A DNA stretch of 33,742 bases from Pseudopedobacter sp039918235. GTDB lineage: Bacteria; Bacteroidota; Bacteroidia; Sphingobacteriales; Sphingobacteriaceae. The stretch is taken from positions 1-33,742 of the forward strand of contig JBDSHZ010000071.1 in NCBI GenBank assembly GCA_039918235.1, written 5' to 3'. Positions 33,177 to 33,742 of this stretch are shown here, one piece after another. The notes under the pieces were generated by a model. That model had not been told where the DNA came from, did not search any database, and was given only the letters and a program-made list of their open reading frames with translations. Position 1 is the stretch's first letter. Each line of letters starts with the position of its first letter. Both the position numbers and the translations under genes were made by a program.

Positions 33177-33449
33177 AAATACAGGTCTGCTTTTTTCAAA
33201 TACAAGTCTGTTTTTTCCAAATACATGTTTGTTTTTTATAAATACAGGTCTGCTTTTTCCAAATACAAGTCTGTATTTTATAAATACAGGTCTGCTTTTT
33301 ATAAATACAAGTCTGCTTTTTTCAAATACAGGTCTGTATTTTATAAATACATGTTTGTTTTTTATAAATACAAGTCTGCTTTTTCCAAATACAGGTCTGT
33401 ATTTTATAAATACATGTTTGTTTTTTATAAATACAAGTCTGTATTTCTC
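33177..33449. repeat. Tandem array of thirteen 21-bp palindromic repeats
   Basis: Thirteen units of exactly 21 bp with no spacers. Consensus AAATACA-xGTyTGyw-TTTT plus two variable bases. Three core types alternate: AGGTCTG (units 1, 4, 6, 8, 11), AAGTCTG (2, 5, 7, 10, 13) and ATGTTTG (3, 9, 12). Units 8-9 and 11-12 are identical, so a 63-bp higher-order step is visible. Many units are near-palindromes (AAATACA, 4 bases, TGTATTT), and the joints CTGTATTT-TAT-AAATACAG are perfect palindromes. A plus-strand frame of 149 codons (33168-33617) runs through it because 21 is a multiple of 3; I do not call it a gene. Confidence 0.95.
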
Positions 33450-33681
33450 GGTAAGTTTAAAATAATGTTTTACGGATTAGAAGTAAAAGCGTTAAAAGAT
33501 TTACATCATAGGCATGGTAAGGGCAAATACCATTATTCAATCAATGAGCCTGCAATTAAAAATTCATCATCACGCAAAAATGTTTTTTACCGCGACTTTA
33601 AGGTTCAACTAATCTAAAAAGATAAGGGGGTTTTAGTAGAAAGTAGAAATTTTCACTATCCATGTAAGAAAGGAGCATAGA
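33450..33681. other. Unassigned sequence between the array and the second gap repeat
   Basis: About 230 bases with no recognised gene. The plus-strand frame leaving the array continues here (KALKDLHHRHGKGKYHY) to a stop at 33617, but shows no family resemblance. Confidence 0.45.
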
Positions 33682-33742
33682 TTTAAACAAAAAAAGCCCA
33701 GAGAAAATCTCCGGGCTTTCCATATGAATGATGCTTTCAGCC
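33682..33742 (-). repeat. Direct repeat of the gap downstream region, copy 2, with terminator (window edge)
   Basis: Same 61 bases as 32829-32889, offset 853. The terminator hairpin is stronger: AAAGCCC (33693-33699) with GGGCTTT (33713-33719), plus an inner GAG/CTC. It ends exactly at the window edge, where copy 1 continues into the gap stop codon. By the offset, the stop of an intact gap gene is expected near 33763, outside the window. Confidence 0.85.

Noticed and set aside
33177..33449. CRISPR array
   Set aside because: Units follow each other directly with no unique spacers, the unit is only 21 bp, and no cas gene is in the window.
33168..33617. 149-codon plus-strand frame with KYxSxF heptads as a repeat protein
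   Set aside because: The unit length of 21 makes any stop-free frame run through the array. In this frame nearly all differences between units fall on second codon positions, the opposite of what protein selection gives, and the tail has no family resemblance.

Overview
The window looks like a chromosomal segment of a low-GC Bacteroidetes bacterium, most likely of the Sphingobacteriaceae (Pedobacter or a close relative). This rests on DUF4294, the bacillithiol deacetylase BshB1, a Bacteroidetes-style fused HisB and HisIE, promoters of the phylum type (TTG, 19 bases, TAnnTTTG) and few Shine-Dalgarno sequences. The genus is inferred from gene content, not from a marker gene.

Layout. 1-1980: 5' part of a Rel/SpoT (p)ppGpp enzyme on the minus strand. 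2085-3953: plus-strand operon of DUF4294 protein, glutathione peroxidase and bshB1. 3960-4862: WD40 protein. 4957-12996: a complete histidine operon on the minus strand, transcribed hisG-hisD-hisC-hisB-hisH-hisA-hisF-[antitoxin-toxin]-hisIE. It starts with a consensus promoter and an unannotated 20-residue leader peptide rich in His codons. 13087-16105: a 22-bp bidirectional terminator, a ribosome hibernation factor, an L,D-transpeptidase lipoprotein, a broken SemiSWEET sugar transporter and an AcpH-like protein. 16171-19470: tyrS, an Xre/RES toxin-antitoxin pair with a visible operator, and a LuxE-like acyltransferase. 19865-24608: a cytoplasmic GH31 alpha-glucosidase and a glycogen branching enzyme. 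24806-32333: a secreted hypothetical, YitT, a three-gene signalling operon (histidine kinase, lone receiver, receiver-adenylate cyclase), a D-lactate dehydrogenase-like protein, two coupled DoxX-like membrane proteins, an ABM-fold protein and a membrane hypothetical. 32829-33742: a gene-poor accessory patch. It holds a frameshifted 3' end of a GAPDH gene with its terminator, a 13-unit array of 21-bp palindromic repeats, and a second copy of the GAPDH downstream region at the window edge.

The most notable observations are the histidine attenuator leader, the toxin-antitoxin pair stitched into the his operon by overlapping stop and start codons, the inverted-repeat operator of the Xre/RES module, and the 33-kb patch. 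In that patch a displaced gap 3' end brackets a repeat array whose base variation follows codon degeneracy in a minus-strand frame that is not an open gene today. All functional statements rest on reading motifs by eye; no search or folding program was run.
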